DNA from: Nitrospirota bacterium
GTDB lineage: Bacteria > Nitrospirota > Nitrospiria > SBBL01 > JAADHI01
Direction: 5' to 3'
Assembly (NCBI GenBank): GCA_029261195.1
Contig: JAJDBU010000072.1
Coordinates: forward strand, 16,168-80,167
Length of the DNA stretch: 64,000 nucleotides
Under the pieces are notes generated by a model that searched no databases, was not told where the DNA came from, and worked only from the letters and a program-made list of their open reading frames with translations. The translations under genes were made by a program, and so were the position numbers. Each line of letters starts with the position of its first letter. The stretch's first letter is position 1. Shown here piece after piece: positions 1-8,300 of the stretch.

Positions 1-303
1 ATCGGCATCATGCTGGGTGCCTTTGCGGGTGGGGCAGTGGCCGGAGATCCGATGTCGCATAACAGGGTGAGTTGGATGGCCTATATTACGCAAGCTGGAA
101 TTAGTCTCGCTTTGGCAAAAGACGTTGCAGTCGCATTTCCAGAGTGGGGGAGCGCCTTCGCCAGCCTGATGATTTCCGTCATCGTACTTAACCAGATTGT
201 CGGTCCCCCGTTTTTCAAGTGGGCGATCCACCTGGCCGGGGAAGTGCGGCCTCATGGTGATGAAGACGATCACCTGGTCTTTAAACTGCCTTCGACTTTG
301 TGA
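1..303 (+). CDS. Cation/proton antiporter, C-terminal fragment
   Basis: The reading frame is open from base 1, so the gene begins upstream and only its last 100 codons are seen. The segment has two hydrophobic stretches (around GVAVAFPEWGSAFASLMISV and the IVLNQIVGPPFFKWAI end) and a short hydrophilic tail. The pattern SHNRVSWMAYITQAG followed by NQIVGPP matches the end of the membrane domain of CPA-type sodium/proton antiporters as I know them from Nitrospira-like genomes. It is convergent with the cupredoxin gene that follows. The family call is fairly secure; the ion cannot be told from this part. Confidence 0.6.
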   Translation: MGIMLGAFAGGAVAGDPMSHNRVSWMAYITQAGISLALAKDVAVAFPEWGSAFASLMISVIVLNQIVGPPFFKWAIHLAGEVRPHGDEDDHLVFKLPSTL

Positions 304-407
304 AGCGGTTTCAAGCTACTTTTTCAAAAAGAGGGAAGGCACAACCGGGAAGCGCAGCATTCAGGCGTCTCTTTGGCGACTCTCCTTGTTCGTCGTTTTC
401 AGTCTTG

Positions 408-821
408 TCAATGGCTGACAACCAAAAGGCCTTCCATGCCAAGGGCTCGATGGCCCTCCAGAATACAGAAATATCCATACCCACCTGTTTTAAATGGAAC
501 AAAGGTCATCACGGTTTTGCTTCCTTTTTCAGAAACCTCTTCTGATGTGATAAAAAAGCTAGGCAATGTAATATGGTGATTGAGCCCGTCATCATTGATC
601 AAGGTAATCTTGACGACATCCCATGCCCGCACGGGGAGAGTTGGATTCACGACACCATCAATTTTTCCACCCACTCCGACAAAGAGTCGCCTTTCTCCCT
701 CCATCACTGTCTTGAGCGTAAAGAATGAAACAGGATGATCCTGATCGGATGTTTCTGCCTCCGCTTTTCCACCTACAAAAAATATCACCACAATAAACAA
801 AAATACTATTTGAGTTTTCAC
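408..821 (-). CDS. Secreted cupredoxin (type 1 copper protein)
   Basis: 137 residues starting with a GTG preceded by AGGAGG. Residues 1-22 form a signal peptide ending AEA. The rest is one cupredoxin fold: the histidine in LNHHITLP and the C-x4-H-x4-M cluster in YFCILEGHRALGM are the expected four type 1 copper ligands. It resembles the single-domain plastocyanin-like proteins that shuttle electrons in the periplasm. It lies 83 bp downstream of the cytochrome b gene on the same strand, so it may be the last gene of that operon and act as an alternative to cytochrome c as electron carrier. The partner is an inference. Confidence 0.8.
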   Translation of the reverse strand: MKTQIVFLFIVVIFFVGGKAEAETSDQDHPVSFFTLKTVMEGERRLFVGVGGKIDGVVNPTLPVRAWDVVKITLINDDGLNHHITLPSFFITSEEVSEKGSKTVMTFVPFKTGGYGYFCILEGHRALGMEGLLVVSH

Positions 822-904
822 GGCATGTTCCTCCTTTCATATTGTTGTGATTCATTCAAACACAAATTTTTCAAGCATTTACAAATAGATGACAGTACTT
901 CACT

Positions 905-2233
905 TTATCGGTCAATCTCATGTTTCAGGCTCAACATGTAGTCTGTTAAATCATGGAGGGCTTGTTCTTCCAAGCCATAGGCCGGCATCATGGAATCGGG
1001 GACCAGCGACTGCGGATCTTTGAAGTGCTGGATGAACCAATCGCGGCTTCGAAGCTCTCCAATGTACGAGAGATCGGGCCCGAAGGCCTCTCCGGCCCCA
1101 TGAATACGATGGCAGGCGGCGCAATCGAGTTCATGATAGACCGCCTTGCCACGTAACACCGAGGGGCTGAGGGTCGGCAGGGAGGAAATATCCCGTATTG
1201 AAATCGCTATCAATGTGAAGACCATGGTGAGAAACAGCCCTCCTCCGACGAAAAAAAACCGTCGAGAGATAGGGCGGCGGTCTTTGCGCCGATCAAGCCA
1301 CGGGAGAAAGAAGAGGATCAGGAAAAAGAGTGACGGCAGGATCAGCGTGCCGACCACCTCCCACGGTCCGGAAAAATATTTCAATAACTGATAGTAAAAA
1401 AGGAAGAACCACTCCGGAATCGGGTTAAACGTCGTGTCGGTTGGATTGGCCGGATCTGATAGGGGGGCCGGAAACCAGACGGCCAATCCTGCAACGATCA
1501 TGAATGCGATGAGGATGCCGACGGCATCCATCGCCACCTGTTTCGGCCAAAACGGTTCCCTGATCCTGGCGGCCCTTGCCTTGTCCCATGGCCCCGCAGG
1601 GCCGACCCTTCTGAGGATGAAGAGATGAAGAGTCACAAGGAGTATCAAGAGCCAGGGCAGAAAGAGGGTGTGAAGGGCGAAAAACCGGTTCAGCGTCATC
1701 GCACCAAGATCCTGTCCTCCCCGAATGATCCTGAGCAGAGACGTGCCCACCAGGGGGAGGGTACCGACAATATTGATTCCTACCTGTGTGGCCCAATAGG
1801 CCCGCTGATCCCACGGAAGGAGGTAGCCGCTGAACCCGAATGCAAGGGTGATGATAAAAAGGACCACCCCGACAAGCCACATCAGTTCGCGAGGCCTTTT
1901 ATAGGCGCCGTAGAGAAAGACCTGGAGCATGTGAAGCCCAATCATCACCATCATGCCACTGGCACCCCAATGATGCAGTCCCCTGACAAAGGAACCAAAT
2001 TCAACCTCTTCCATGATGTAGCGGATCGACTCATGGGCATGCTCAATAGAAGGGGAGTAATAGATGGCGAGAAACATCCCGGTGATCATCTGAAGCAGGA
2101 AGAAAAAGAGGGTAATACTCCCAAAGATGTAGACCCAGCTGGCCCCGCCCGGGATCGCTTCATCCAGGAGTGCAATCTTGATCGGCCTCAGCTTCAGACG
2201 TTCATCGAACCATCGATAGAGCATCTTCTTCAT
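905..2233 (-). CDS. Cytochrome b with C-terminal cytochrome c domain (bc complex)
   Basis: 442 residues from the chosen ATG (MKKMLYRWFDERLKLRP); the longer ORF would need a TTG and a poor leader. The N-terminal part is a bc1/b6f cytochrome b, with histidine pairs in HHWGASGMMVMIGLH and HTLFLPWLLILLVTLH for two b haems and the Qo motif PEWF. After about eight membrane helices a periplasmic haem-c domain follows with CAACH and a probable Met ligand in SMMPAYG. The fusion replaces a separate cytochrome c1. It directly follows the Rieske gene. Such b/c fusions are known from Nitrospira-type complex III. Direction of electron flow is not shown by sequence. Confidence 0.9.
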   Translation of the reverse strand: MKKMLYRWFDERLKLRPIKIALLDEAIPGGASWVYIFGSITLFFFLLQMITGMFLAIYYSPSIEHAHESIRYIMEEVEFGSFVRGLHHWGASGMMVMIGLHMLQVFLYGAYKRPRELMWLVGVVLFIITLAFGFSGYLLPWDQRAYWATQVGINIVGTLPLVGTSLLRIIRGGQDLGAMTLNRFFALHTLFLPWLLILLVTLHLFILRRVGPAGPWDKARAARIREPFWPKQVAMDAVGILIAFMIVAGLAVWFPAPLSDPANPTDTTFNPIPEWFFLFYYQLLKYFSGPWEVVGTLILPSLFFLILFFLPWLDRRKDRRPISRRFFFVGGGLFLTMVFTLIAISIRDISSLPTLSPSVLRGKAVYHELDCAACHRIHGAGEAFGPDLSYIGELRSRDWFIQHFKDPQSLVPDSMMPAYGLEEQALHDLTDYMLSLKHEIDR

Positions 2234-2276
2234 TTTCTTTCTGAAAGCCTCACCACGATGAGGCAATCTCTTTCTG

Positions 2277-2783
2277 CTACAACGCAATCTGACGAGAAAT
2301 CCCTGCCTTGAATTCTTTATAACGCGTTAGAATCCTGTCCCCATCCATCTTGACAGGAAGCCGGTCTAAGGGACGAGGGGCAGGCCCCTTGATGACTTTG
2401 CCATCCAGGGCGAAGACGCTGTTGTGGCAAGGGCACAGGAACGATTGTTTTTTCTGTACCCATCGATACCCACATCCAAGATGTGTACAGATCGGGGAAT
2501 AGACAATGATTTGACCGGTGCTGTCCTTCGCGGCCCAGACCGATTTTTTTTTGTTGGTTTTGTGCCATCCATCCTTGACGGAGAGGACCAGTTCCAGCTC
2601 GGTCGGAACCCCTGTTCGTAGTGCTTCTACAGGACCGATGTCCATCCAAACGGGCTTTCGCCGCTTGAATGCAGGAATGATCGTATATCCCGCAAGGGGG
2701 ATCCCTATTGTTACGCCGACGAGGGCAGCGATGGCGCCGGTCGCCCTAGCCAGAAATCTCCTGCGACCTTCATGCTCTTTCAT
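2277..2783 (-). CDS. Rieske iron-sulfur protein of the bc complex
   Basis: 168 residues with an N-terminal membrane anchor preceded by RRRFL, a Tat-like signal. The [2Fe-2S] cluster motifs are CTHLGCG and CPCHNSVF, with two Cys and two His ligands and the disulfide pair. It carries electrons from quinol at the Qo site to the haem-c domain of the neighbouring cytochrome b. Its start overlaps the stop of the upstream membrane cytochrome gene by ATGA, indicating translational coupling. Function is secure from the motifs. Confidence 0.93.
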   Translation of the reverse strand: MKEHEGRRRFLARATGAIAALVGVTIGIPLAGYTIIPAFKRRKPVWMDIGPVEALRTGVPTELELVLSVKDGWHKTNKKKSVWAAKDSTGQIIVYSPICTHLGCGYRWVQKKQSFLCPCHNSVFALDGKVIKGPAPRPLDRLPVKMDGDRILTRYKEFKAGISRQIAL

Positions 2784-3556
2784 CTTCTCCTCTCATTATG
2801 TTCGGGAAGCAGCCTGGTTGACCGGAACCACATCTCCCAGAGTGAAATAAAAATCTGAAGTAACAAGGCAAGTCCCATCAATACCCCACCGATGATCACG
2901 GTATAAGCAAAAACAGGTTGCAGTTTAGTAAACCACCAGGAGCCGATATCAACCCATATCGCGACAAATGGCGTGGCGATCAAGAAGACACGCCACCGGA
3001 CTTTGATCGCACTGAGCGCAAAAATGCCGCCGGTCAAGAAGAATATAAAACTCATTCCAAATAGATGGACGTGGGAGACGCGAACGAGGGACTTGACTGA
3101 CTGACCCATATCGACCTCTGTATAAACGAGCACTTCTTCATACGAAGTCAGGGGCTCAACCGGCATCCCGGATTCCGGGCTGTGACACATGACGCAATTA
3201 CGCTCTAAAATCGGCTTGAGTGCTGAAAATCCGGATTCTTGGGCACCTGCTTCCAGCCACTGAAAGATGGTTTCTTTTTCACCTGCTGTAATATTGTCAC
3301 CCATTGAACCCTTTAAGGCAGCACCAAGCCTTGTGCCTTGTTGTTTTCCATAATACTTGCCGACAACCGCAGCCACGGGTCCATCTCCCTGCTCGGTGTG
3401 GGGTTCGATTTCGATAAGATAGAGATAAGCCAACGCAAAGAGATACCCAATGCCTATTGTCAACAAAAGGCAGGTAAAGAGTGTCTTAAGCGGCAAGGGA
3501 ATGTGGCTTAGAGTCATTCGATCTTCTTTTTGTGAAGTCATTGACTCGCTCCCCAT
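2780..3556 (-). CDS. Membrane-anchored monohaem cytochrome c, bc-complex associated
   Basis: 258 residues. A first membrane helix (about residues 26-47) is followed by a periplasmic stretch with one haem motif CVMCH, then three or four more helices (about 155-245) with several His residues (VSHVHLFGM) that could bind another cofactor. I know similar proteins only as conserved hypotheticals next to Rieske/cytochrome b genes in Nitrospira-like bacteria. It is coupled by overlap to the genes on both sides, so it is probably a subunit of this bc complex. In-frame ATG codons at 3541 or later are possible starts, since an AGGGGAGC-like site lies before the second Met. Confidence 0.7.
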   Translation of the reverse strand: MGSESMTSQKEDRMTLSHIPLPLKTLFTCLLLTIGIGYLFALAYLYLIEIEPHTEQGDGPVAAVVGKYYGKQQGTRLGAALKGSMGDNITAGEKETIFQWLEAGAQESGFSALKPILERNCVMCHSPESGMPVEPLTSYEEVLVYTEVDMGQSVKSLVRVSHVHLFGMSFIFFLTGGIFALSAIKVRWRVFLIATPFVAIWVDIGSWWFTKLQPVFAYTVIIGGVLMGLALLLQIFISLWEMWFRSTRLLPEHNERRR

Positions 3557-3897
3557 TATTGTTGAGACAAAAGATAAGTTGTCAGGGCTGAGAGGTCTGC
3601 ATCAGAGCCCTTCACCGGCATCATCTTTGCCCCTGGAACCATTTTTTTTGGATTCTTCATGAAAGCGATCAGCCATTCACGGTCACGCTTACTAGCAATG
3701 TGAGAGAGGTCCGGCCCCATCTTGCCGCCCTTTCCCTCAATCATATGGCACATGCCGCATCGTTTTTTTGCATAGAAGGCCTTCCCCACATCAACATCTG
3801 AATCTGAGACATGCACCGGCTCTGAGGCATACAGCGGCTGGAGGCCGGTCATCATACTGATCAATGAAAACACCATCACAATGATTAATCCTTGCAT
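3556..3897 (-). CDS. Small periplasmic cytochrome c
   Basis: 113 residues from the ATG that has AAGGAG six bases upstream; the ORF-track start is nine codons too early. A signal peptide precedes a class I cytochrome c domain with CGMCH and a Met ligand in GAKMMPVKG. It is a likely soluble carrier between the outer-membrane haem-porin encoded upstream and the bc complex encoded downstream. It ends one base inside the start of the next gene. A perfect stem-loop lies between it and the haem-porin gene. Confidence 0.85.
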   Translation of the reverse strand: MQGLIIVMVFSLISMMTGLQPLYASEPVHVSDSDVDVGKAFYAKKRCGMCHMIEGKGGKMGPDLSHIASKRDREWLIAFMKNPKKMVPGAKMMPVKGSDADLSALTTYLLSQQ

Positions 3898-3959
3898 CTC
3901 CATCTCCTTTCTCCCTGACATTTCTCTTTTTTACCGACCTGATCATCATTCTCTCGACA

Positions 3960-3993
3960 AAGGCAAAGGAGGAACGCCGCCCTCCTTTGCCTT
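3960..3993 (-). other. Intercistronic stem-loop between haem-porin and cytochrome c genes
   Basis: The arms AAGGCAAAGGAGG and CCTCCTTTGCCTT form a perfect 13-bp stem with an 8-nt loop. The stem is followed on the minus strand by only a short T stretch, so it may be a leaky terminator or an mRNA-stabilising element that makes the haem-porin more abundant than the genes downstream. The stem contains an AGGAGG that would otherwise resemble a ribosome-binding site. Confidence 0.6.
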
Positions 3994-4006
3994 CCGCTTG
4001 ACTCGC

Positions 4007-5194
4007 CTAAAAGTTGATCATCGCTTCAGCCAGGGCCTGATAGTCCGTCGCCCCCTTGGCGTCATCTGTTGAACGATTTACCTCTAAGGCAAGCCGGAGG
4101 TTCCTCTGGAAGGAGTGAACCGCCCCGATCATCTCCTTCTGACGGACATCTTTACCGGCACCATCATTCGGATCAATCCAGTCGAAGCGGGCCAGAAGGG
4201 TCGTCTCTTTTCCTTTGAGGAACTGTTGCAGTTCTACATAAAAACTGTTCCCTTCGACATCAGACCCGGCCGCAGTCGGAACACTGTCTTCGCTACGGAA
4301 GTAGCCACCGATGATCTCTGTCCCGGAAGAAAAGATCTTGTTGGCCACCATGCCATAGCGATAGAACATATAATCATCCGGAAGGGTTCCATCGTGCCAG
4401 ACCCCTCGATAGCCGTAGAGCGTAAACCCCGAGGCCAGTTCATCAAGGATGTGTTCATAGGCGAACAGGAAATCTTTTTCCCTGTCTTCATCACCCACAA
4501 TTCCGGATTTCCCCCCGATGACAAGACCGTTTAGAACCTGAGCCAGGATCCGGGCGTTGCCAATCACATGTGCGACTTCGACTCCTTTCTGATTTTCTCT
4601 GATCCTGAAACGAATCGGGCTGGTGGTCAGGTCTCTTGATGAGAGGGGTTCTGGGCGGCTAATCCCGGTCGGTCGGTCGAAGCCTCCGATCCCCACCCCC
4701 TGGATCGGGTGGAATTGACCAAATCGAATGGTGGTGAAGTGCCTTGGTTTTCCAAAAAGGGCTCGAACCTGGGCAACGACCTTGATTTCATCTTCTCCTT
4801 CCCATTCGAGTTCCGTAAACGAAGAGATGTTCTCTGACAGCGCTCCGGCATAAAAGAATGTCGTGTCATGCCATTCGAACCTGTTGACGTCACTGGCATT
4901 TTCTTTTGCCTGGTAGCGTGCCCGTCCGCGACCCCGGAGGGAGAGAAAGTGCCCGACATTTGAGATGTCCTGGGCCTGATCAAATTCATCCGACATTCGG
5001 TAGCCCGCCCAGCGGAATTGCTGACCCTTTTTATTCAAATGGGGAACCGCGGGATAATGGCAAAGGCTACAATCGGCGTTATATTTTCTCCCCCATGCAG
5101 GTAGGGCAGAGGCTTCCTGGGGGAGAAACATCCCATAAAGGCAAGAAAATCCAATGCCAAGCATGATCAAAATCCAAGTCGTTTTATGCTTCAT
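4007..5194 (-). CDS. Cyc2-like outer-membrane haem-porin fusion
   Basis: 395 residues with a signal peptide ending near ASALPAWG. Immediately after cleavage comes one haem motif, CSLCHYPAVPHLNKKG, followed by QQFRWAGYRM. The remaining 330 residues alternate polar and aromatic residues as in a beta-barrel and end in an aromatic residue (F). One N-terminal haem on a barrel of about 16 strands is the architecture of Cyc2, the outer-membrane iron-oxidising cytochrome. The match is by architecture and the post-haem motif, and other one-haem porins exist, so the substrate is open. It starts after AGGAGGG and overlaps the Usp stop by ATGA. Confidence 0.7.
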   Translation of the reverse strand: MKHKTTWILIMLGIGFSCLYGMFLPQEASALPAWGRKYNADCSLCHYPAVPHLNKKGQQFRWAGYRMSDEFDQAQDISNVGHFLSLRGRGRARYQAKENASDVNRFEWHDTTFFYAGALSENISSFTELEWEGEDEIKVVAQVRALFGKPRHFTTIRFGQFHPIQGVGIGGFDRPTGISRPEPLSSRDLTTSPIRFRIRENQKGVEVAHVIGNARILAQVLNGLVIGGKSGIVGDEDREKDFLFAYEHILDELASGFTLYGYRGVWHDGTLPDDYMFYRYGMVANKIFSSGTEIIGGYFRSEDSVPTAAGSDVEGNSFYVELQQFLKGKETTLLARFDWIDPNDGAGKDVRQKEMIGAVHSFQRNLRLALEVNRSTDDAKGATDYQALAEAMINF

Positions 5195-5664
5195 TTTACC
5201 CTCCTATTTAATTGAGGTTGTCTGGAGTGCGGTGATTGTTTCTGGAATACCGTGACGGGGCAGGAGGACAGCTGGACAACCCGCTCGGCCTGACTCCCCA
5301 TCAGAAAATGGTCGAATCCCGTCCTCCCATGGGTTCCCATCATGATTAGATCGACCTTCAAGGCCTTGGATAACCGTACAATCTCGATGTGAGGGACGCC
5401 GATGCCCAACTCTGCGCTTGCCTCGATGCCGCTTTGCCTGGCCAGGATCGCCAGGTCGTTCAACAGTGCGTTTGCCTGATCTTTCATATAGGCATAGCCT
5501 TCGTCAAAAAGGGCCGTCATTTCATCCGGATGATCGAGACGCGCCAACACGTGGACAAAGACCACATCCGCTCCAAGCTGTTTGGCCATTGATATGGCGG
5601 CCTTATTTGTCTTGTTGGACAATTCAGAAAAGTCAGTTGGAATCATCACCTTTTTGATCTTCAC
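5191..5664 (-). CDS. Universal stress protein
   Basis: 157 residues from a GTG preceded by AGGAGGGA; the longer TTG start in the ORF track has no such site. It is a single UspA domain: KKVMIPTDFS at the N-terminus and the nucleotide-binding G-x2-G-x9-G-S pattern in MGTHGRTGFDHFLMGSQAERV, so it is probably of the ATP-binding class. It is the first gene of the haem-porin/bc operon, directly behind a sigma-54 promoter. A Usp at the head of an electron-transfer operon suggests a redox or energy sensing role, which is inference. Confidence 0.88.
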   Translation of the reverse strand: MKIKKVMIPTDFSELSNKTNKAAISMAKQLGADVVFVHVLARLDHPDEMTALFDEGYAYMKDQANALLNDLAILARQSGIEASAELGIGVPHIEIVRLSKALKVDLIMMGTHGRTGFDHFLMGSQAERVVQLSSCPVTVFQKQSPHSRQPQLNRRVK

Positions 5665-5720
5665 CTGCTCCCTCCTGTTCTTTGTAAAGCGTTTCGCTAT
5701 TACCAATTAGCAATACAGAT

Positions 5721-5738
5721 AGCAATACAGATGCCAAG
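5721..5738 (-). promoter_or_regulatory. Sigma-54 promoter of the haem-porin/bc operon
   Basis: On the minus strand the sequence TTGGCATCTGTATTGCT has GG and GC separated by exactly 10 bases, the RpoN -24/-12 pattern. A start of transcription near 5710 would give a leader of about 46 bases to the Usp GTG. The -12 part lies in a perfect 12-bp tandem repeat (AGCAATACAGAT twice, 5709-5732), of which only the upstream copy has GG at the right distance. Confidence 0.75.
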
Positions 5739-5878
5739 GAAAATGTGGATTTCTGGAAGAGGTTTTCGACTAAACATTCTGTATAAGTCATTGTAAATAT
5801 GTGTATTTATATGACATCAGTCATTTCTTCGGGGAGGAGAGGGACAGGCTCTTCTCCCTTGCGCAATATCTCTGTTTC

Positions 5879-5904
5879 ATGACAACTGTCATGGTCCGGT
5901 GACA
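5879..5904 (-). promoter_or_regulatory. Tripartite activator site (copy 1)
   Basis: The plus-strand sequence is ATGACA-AC-TGTCAT-GGTCCG-GTGACA. It is a palindrome with a third half-site six bases on. The same arrangement occurs at 11781 and 13080, each upstream of a sigma-54 promoter. Here it lies 144 bp upstream of the GG of the promoter at 5721. A looser partial copy, ATGACATCAGTCAT, is at 5811-5824. The likely ligand is the NtrC-type regulator encoded at 13139-14521. Confidence 0.7.
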
Positions 5905-5933
5905 ATGCCCCTATCGGCTATCTCCTCCAAATG

Positions 5934-5972
5934 AAATGGGCCCGCCCAGCAAACAGCTGAGCGGGCCCATTT
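5934..5972. terminator. Strong palindromic terminator
   Basis: The arms AAATGGGCCCGC and GCGGGCCCATTT form a perfect 12-bp GC-rich stem with a 15-base loop, with T runs on the plus side and weaker ones on the minus side. It probably ends the decahaem operon coming from 6133 on the minus strand and insulates it from the next operon's promoter. Confidence 0.75.
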
Positions 5973-5997
5973 TTCAGCCTCTGGTATCATTTTCTCT

Positions 5998-6129
5998 CTA
6001 ATCGCGCTTGCCGGAACCATCGAAGAAACTTCCGCCACCGACGGTGTGGTCGTCCCCCGGTGAGCACCTAGCTCTGTCCAACCCGTCCCGCAGTTTTGAC
6101 ATCTGGTAGGTCACATTGAAATGTCTCAT
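5998..6129 (-). CDS. Possible 43-residue protein after the mtrB-like gene
   Basis: An ATG three bases after the stop of the MtrB-like gene opens a 43-codon frame ending in TAG, too short for the ORF track. The predicted end (GDDHTVGGGSFFDGSGKRD) is Gly-rich and polar, and there is no membrane segment. No good ribosome-binding site is visible, so it would depend on coupling. It could equally be chance or the remnant of a longer gene. Confidence 0.3.
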   Translation of the reverse strand: MRHFNVTYQMSKLRDGLDRARCSPGDDHTVGGGSFFDGSGKRD

Positions 6130-6132
6130 CCG

Positions 6133-8283
6133 TTAGTCTTTCGATAAGGCGTAAGAAAACCAAAGCCCAATCACACTGACTTTGTAATTGGGGCTTTCCG
6201 CCCCGCTTGCTAAGACGTTTGAAACGGTATTCACGGCAAGGCCGTCAAGCGTCCAATCCCTCGTCTTATACGCTTCGTAAAAGTATCGTGCCTTCATCGT
6301 CAAACGCGGGTTTATTTGATAATTCGCAGAGAGCCTTGCACTATAAAGTCTGGTTTTTAGCTCAGGAAAGGTTTCTGCGGTGCGGCCGAGTGTGCGTGCC
6401 TCAATTGCTCCGATTGATTTTGAATAAGTAAAGTCAAGCCCCACGTTCCAAAGGCCGTTTATATTTGAAAAAGAAAACCCGCTGCTGAGTGTGTTAATCA
6501 TATCCCGATTGTGAGCAAACCAATCCGGTGCGCCAAAGCTCTGGCTTCCTGCTTGATCAGACTTGATCTTTTCGTGACTGAATAGGGTATAAAAACTGCC
6601 ATTTTCAAAAAGTAGTAGAGAGACATCAATGACGATATTCAAGCGATCACTACCTGTCAGACCCAGGACCGAATCTTTATAGTCATCTGAATTGACTTCT
6701 GAGGACAAAGCAACATTCAAACGCTGATGTGGTGTGAGTGAAAACTTTAGCCTTGCTTGGTCTCGGGTCCGATCCGCCAGGTTGAATTTTCTCAAAAGTG
6801 GATTTTGAAAGGTCTCAATTTCATCGGTTCCCCTGTAACGCTTACCATCGCGATCAGCATGTAAGATCTCCAGGCTGACGGGTCTTTTTCCTTTGTTGCC
6901 TGAAGCGGATATTTTTATCCAGACCGTTTTCTCTTCAGTTTTTGAGACTTCTTGAAAGTTCCGTTTATAGATTTCGTAGTTGAGGCCACCTGAAAATCGT
7001 TTCCGACGTCCAAAACGATAATTACTTTTGAGATCGATATTCTGTCGTTGAAAGCTGTAGGGGATATTTGTTCGTGTATCGGAAAAAAAAGTATCCGATT
7101 CTATGAAATCGTAGACTTTTCGCGCGGTTTTATTCTTGCGATTATTGAGGTCATAGAGCAGATTGAGTGTCAGCTTCGCCCTAGGTCTCGAATGTAATCG
7201 AAGATGGAGTCGGGTGGTATTTACTTTTGCGTCCAATGAAGAAATCGGCAATGGACCTACCAGGTTTGCATTGATAGTAGAGGGGATAAAGGCCTCATCC
7301 TGAGTCATACGGCCGAAGGAGAGCATGCCGCTCGCCTGTGTTTGAATCGTGAGTTGGTAAGTTCCTGACAGGGTGATTTGATGTGCCTGATTATCGGGCG
7401 CAAGCGCACTTCGCCCGCGGTCGCCCCCGGTGGTCAGGGGGGTAAATGGATTTTCCCAGGTGATGCTTGGATGTTGACTGTCGAAAAAAGAGCCATAATA
7501 TTCAAGACTTAGAAGTCCTTGTTTATTCGTGTAAGTGATGGATGCATCAATTTCATCCGTGGTGTAATCAATCGGTTTCGCTAAGATTGAAGTGAAGATG
7601 ATAAAATTTCCCGTGTGAAGACCTTGGCCTTCACGTCTTTCCCGCCGGTAATCAAGCACATATTTAAGTTGGGGCGTCAGAAGATACGAAAACCCAAACT
7701 GGGTATTTTCACGCTCATGCGCTATCGGCATTGGACGAAGCGCGTTTGTGAGTTGACTCATTCCCCCCGTACTTGTAGCCCTCGTCCAGCCTGTAGGCAA
7801 AGTCATGTTTGTGCCGCCCGATCCGAGAAAGGGGCTTTTCCCGGAATCGTCTCCTTGTTTTTGGAGTAAGTCATAAGCCAATCTCACTTCGTATTGCCCC
7901 TGCTGCCCCCCCTCTATTTTCAGGCTGCGTGAATCAAGGCCAAGGTCGGAACCGAGCATTTCCCAATAGGAATTTCCCTTCCCCCAATAACGAAGGTCGA
8001 TTTCTCCAATCGCATAAGGCCCTTTGTCTTCGAGTCCACGATAGTCCCCGAATTTGAAGGAATCATCCGAAATATAGGCCGAACCCAGTTCAAACCGCCC
8101 GTGCAAACCTTTTGTATGAGGGCACAATTCACATATCCATCCTGAGGGTTTAATGTCTTCCTTAAGCATGTTTTTTTCCACGGACTCAGCGGTGGAGGAA
8201 GAAGGCGTTAGGACATGAGGAAGAAGAAACACCAGTATGCTTGCAACATTGATCAGATTATTTCGTAAACGTGCTGTGGGCAT
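6133..8283 (-). CDS. MtrB/PioB-family decahaem-associated outer-membrane barrel
   Basis: 716 residues from the ATG with AAGGAG seven bases upstream; the ORF-track start is 58 codons too early. A signal peptide (to about residue 33) is followed by the CELC pair in GWICELCPH, the N-terminal CXXC seen in MtrB proteins, and then a long stretch of amphipathic strands fitting a barrel of the usual size of about 650-700 residues. It should form the pore that holds the periplasmic decahaem cytochrome so electrons cross the outer membrane. It is third in the operon, 17 bp after the DmsE/MtrA-like gene. The family call rests on size, CXXC and neighbours. Confidence 0.85.
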   Translation of the reverse strand: MPTARLRNNLINVASILVFLLPHVLTPSSSTAESVEKNMLKEDIKPSGWICELCPHTKGLHGRFELGSAYISDDSFKFGDYRGLEDKGPYAIGEIDLRYWGKGNSYWEMLGSDLGLDSRSLKIEGGQQGQYEVRLAYDLLQKQGDDSGKSPFLGSGGTNMTLPTGWTRATSTGGMSQLTNALRPMPIAHERENTQFGFSYLLTPQLKYVLDYRRERREGQGLHTGNFIIFTSILAKPIDYTTDEIDASITYTNKQGLLSLEYYGSFFDSQHPSITWENPFTPLTTGGDRGRSALAPDNQAHQITLSGTYQLTIQTQASGMLSFGRMTQDEAFIPSTINANLVGPLPISSLDAKVNTTRLHLRLHSRPRAKLTLNLLYDLNNRKNKTARKVYDFIESDTFFSDTRTNIPYSFQRQNIDLKSNYRFGRRKRFSGGLNYEIYKRNFQEVSKTEEKTVWIKISASGNKGKRPVSLEILHADRDGKRYRGTDEIETFQNPLLRKFNLADRTRDQARLKFSLTPHQRLNVALSSEVNSDDYKDSVLGLTGSDRLNIVIDVSLLLFENGSFYTLFSHEKIKSDQAGSQSFGAPDWFAHNRDMINTLSSGFSFSNINGLWNVGLDFTYSKSIGAIEARTLGRTAETFPELKTRLYSARLSANYQINPRLTMKARYFYEAYKTRDWTLDGLAVNTVSNVLASGAESPNYKVSVIGLWFSYALSKD

Positions 8284-8300
8284 GCAATGCTCCTTCTCCT

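Noticed and set aside
1625-2311. 228-codon plus-strand ORF opposite the cytochrome b gene
   Set aside because: It is the antisense shadow of the cytochrome b gene; the product is rich in His/Pro/Asp without any pattern.
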